DNA of 8,083 nt, taken from assembly GCA_022798035.1 (NCBI GenBank), contig JAAWLS010000092.1, forward strand, positions 1 to 8,083. Direction: 5' to 3'. This DNA is from Lachnospiraceae bacterium. Its GTDB lineage: Bacteria > Bacillota > Clostridia > Lachnospirales > Lachnospiraceae. The first letter of the stretch is position 1; each line of letters starts with the position of its first letter. The translations under genes and the position numbers were made by a program. Below are positions 6,561 through 8,083 of the stretch, piece by piece. The notes under the pieces were generated by a model that saw nothing but the letters and a program-made list of their open reading frames with translations, was not told where the DNA came from and ran no database searches.

Positions 6561-7250
6561 AAACAATATCTCCTGATAACGCCTTTTGACATCTGCCAAA
6601 TAACGTCTGGACACTGGCACGCTGTATCCGGAGACAAGCAGCTCATTTCCATCTAAACTGTTTACATGATACATATTGACGATAAAACTTTGATGGCAGC
6701 GGAAAAACACATCTCCGCACACCTGCTGGGCAATTTCGTTTAACTTTCCCGTACATTCCTGCACATGTCCATCCCGGCAGTGAATGAATACTGTATGCTC
6801 CCTGCTGCTGATAAACATTATCTTTCCATAAGGAATGGTCCCCATCCGGCCCCTCCATCGAAATCTAAGCGACTGTTCCTTGTCTTTATCCATTCGATGG
6901 GAAATTCTCTGGATTAAACGTTCCAGTTCTTCCCTCTTTACTGGTTTCAAAAGATACTGTACCGCATACAAATCATAGGCTTCCCGATAAAAATCGTCAC
7001 TGGAAGAGATGAAGCAGATTGCCGCATCTTCCTCCTGCTCACGAAGTTTTCTCGCCAGCTCAATTCCGCTCATAGCGTCTTTATCCATATAAATATCCAA
7101 TAGATACAAATCATAGCATCTCTTCTTGTCTTCAATTTCCACCAAAAGCTGCTCCGCTCCAGAATACACTACCGTGTCATGATTCCCATTCAGCAGTGCC
7201 TGCAGCCGCAAAGCATCCTGCCGGCAGTCGTCACATATCGCAATTTTCAT
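6546..7250 (-). CDS. LytTR-family response regulator
   Basis: The 234-residue protein joins a receiver domain (1-115) to a LytTR DNA-binding domain (about 126-230), as in AgrA, VirR and LytR. Receiver residues are complete: acidic pair D7-D8 in ICDDCRQD, phospho-acceptor D52 in YLLDIYMD, switch serine in FISSSDD (80-86) and K102 in LLKPVKREE. The LytTR part shows GKIMFISSREHTVFIHCRDG, FFRCHQSFIVNMYHV and VPVSRRYLADVKRRY. It should be cytoplasmic and bind paired direct repeats near target promoters once phosphorylated. ATG 7250 has a weak, rather distant AGAGAGG site 11 bases upstream. It is followed by a kinase remnant that lacks the phosphorylated histidine, so its phosphate source is unclear. 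Targets are unknown. Confidence 0.94.
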   Translation of the reverse strand: MKIAICDDCRQDALRLQALLNGNHDTVVYSGAEQLLVEIEDKKRCYDLYLLDIYMDKDAMSGIELARKLREQEEDAAICFISSSDDFYREAYDLYAVQYLLKPVKREELERLIQRISHRMDKDKEQSLRFRWRGRMGTIPYGKIMFISSREHTVFIHCRDGHVQECTGKLNEIAQQVCGDVFFRCHQSFIVNMYHVNSLDGNELLVSGYSVPVSRRYLADVKRRYQEILFEELE

Positions 7251-7433
7251 AAGCGCTGAAACCTCTCTCGTCTTTTCCTCTGCTGTAAGATTTTATGCCC
7301 ATTGTACCACTGCATTATTAATTATTATACTATAAACTTTTATATTTCTTTTCCGTTATTTTCGGACAAAAATCTGTTAATTTTGTAACTTTTCTACTTT
7401 TTTCCCCCTAACAGGATAATATGAAGTACTTTT
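7251..7433 (-). promoter_or_regulatory. AT-rich leader of the response-regulator gene with a lone -10 box
   Basis: This 183-base gap separates the deacetylase stop from the regulator start. A perfect TATAAT (minus strand, 7324-7329) lies 74 bases before the ATG, but the -35 position (7347-7352) reads AAAAGA and does not match consensus, as is common for activator-dependent promoters. AAAAGTT occurs twice on the minus strand (7335-7341 and 7387-7393), 52 bases apart. That is not the close spacing of a normal LytTR repeat pair. I found no convincing terminator for the deacetylase gene. Confidence 0.35.
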
Positions 7434-8083
7434 TTAGTCAAATAATATTTCATCTACCGTCACAAACTCATACCCTTGTTGCTGCAACGTGTCTATAATC
7501 TCCATAGCCGCCGTCACAGAGGTCTCGTAGCCGTCATGCATTAAGATAATGTCATTTTCCTGAACTTTTTTGAGGACCTTATTTACGATTTTCTGGTGAT
7601 TCTGGCTGGACCAGTCCAAGGTGTCCACATCCCAAAGTACCTCCACCATATTCATTTCGCAGTCTAATTTCTCATGCCAGTCCCCAAACGGCGGCCGTAG
7701 ATAAGAAGGATACTCTCCGGTAATATTGTATATCAGCTCATTCGTCCTATTCACCTGCTGACAGGCCTGCTCCATGGGCAGTTTGCTCAACTGCTCATGC
7801 TGATAGGAATGGTTGCCAATCAGATGGCCCTCTTCCTGAATCTGCTTCACAATCTCTGGATATTTCTCCACTTCCTGTCCCAGCAGAAAGAAAGTAGCCT
7901 TCACATTCCGCTTCTTCAAGGCTTCCAGCATTTCCGGCGTGTATTGAGGATGCGGACCGTCATCAAATGTAATGGCTACTTTCTTCTTCTCTGATGTATT
8001 TTCTCCTATTCCATTTTTTTCTGCTGTATTCTTTTCTCCGTGATTTCCTCCCTCCTGTATCTTGATTACTTCCTGGAGGGCCT
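7434..8083 (-). CDS. Polysaccharide deacetylase (CE4, NodB domain), N-terminus outside window
   Basis: The minus-strand frame is open from the right edge to TAA at 7434, giving 216 codons. All CE4 motifs are present: TFDDGP (7953-7970, catalytic base and metal Asp), HSYQH (7797-7811, the two metal His), RPPFGDW (7677-7697), DVDTLDWS and LMHDGYET (about 7521-7544, catalytic His). The enzyme removes N-acetyl groups from peptidoglycan or a related polysaccharide. An ATG at 7931 lies downstream of TFDDGP, so it cannot be the start of an active enzyme. Ahead of the domain is a Glu/Lys/Asn/Gly-rich linker (EGGNHGEKNTAEKNGIG), the usual spacer after a membrane anchor or signal peptide, which would lie outside the window; an extracellular wall-modifying role is therefore likely but inferred. 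Spore cortex deacetylases such as PdaA/PdaB are possible relatives. Confidence 0.92.
   Translation of the reverse strand, partial: ALQEVIKIQEGGNHGEKNTAEKNGIGENTSEKKKVAITFDDGPHPQYTPEMLEALKKRNVKATFFLLGQEVEKYPEIVKQIQEEGHLIGNHSYQHEQLSKLPMEQACQQVNRTNELIYNITGEYPSYLRPPFGDWHEKLDCEMNMVEVLWDVDTLDWSSQNHQKIVNKVLKKVQENDIILMHDGYETSVTAAMEIIDTLQQQGYEFVTVDEILFD

Noticed and set aside
7395..7435. Direct repeat TACTTTTTT twice near the deacetylase end
   Set aside because: Short homopolymer-based repeat, wrong strand for a minus-strand U-tract, no stem; likely chance in AT-rich DNA.
7434..7931. Deacetylase starting at ATG 7931
   Set aside because: The essential TFDDGP motif lies upstream in the same open frame, so the gene continues past the right edge.

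Overview
The window looks like part of a chromosome from a low-to-moderate GC Clostridia member, most likely Lachnospiraceae. This is inferred from strong AGGAGG ribosome sites, the LytTR/GHKL signalling pair, the Ig-like surface protein and the overall protein style. No rRNA, tRNA, CRISPR array, insertion sequence or phage gene was found. All genes lie on the minus strand except one small XRE regulator.

Left part (1-1507). A minus-strand gene for a secreted protein with bacterial Ig-like domains runs off the left edge. It is transcribed divergently from a plus-strand XRE-family regulator starting with GTG at 1115. The 167-base region between them holds a 9+9 base inverted repeat built on two CTATAG cores, directly next to the -35 box of the surface-protein gene. 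It is a good operator candidate. The regulator ends inside a perfect 19-base inverted repeat that serves as a terminator for both strands.

Central operon (4546 down to 1542). A near-consensus promoter precedes three tightly spaced genes: a type Ic (MocR-like fold) aspartate aminotransferase, a RelQ-like small alarmone synthetase with an unusual repetitive charged tail, and a COG1237-type metallo-beta-lactamase-fold hydrolase. The gaps are 19 and 3 bases, so co-transcription is very likely.

Right part (7250 down to 4644). A LytTR response regulator is followed by what should be its GHKL sensor kinase, but only the ATP-binding domain remains. The start signal (SD plus ATGA overlap with the regulator stop) is intact, yet its frame stops after 19 codons, and the membrane domain and phospho-accepting histidine region are missing. 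The AAA+ ATPase RarA/MgsA follows 23 bases later and may share this transcript.

Right edge (8083 down to 7434). A CE4 polysaccharide deacetylase (NodB domain) enters from outside the window, so its N-terminus is missing. Its catalytic motif 1 lies upstream of the first internal ATG, so that ATG is not the true start.

The points most worth a second look are the decapitated kinase behind an intact regulator, the aminotransferase-alarmone synthetase-hydrolase operon with its repeat tail, and the CTATAG operator. I see no clearly new multi-gene system.
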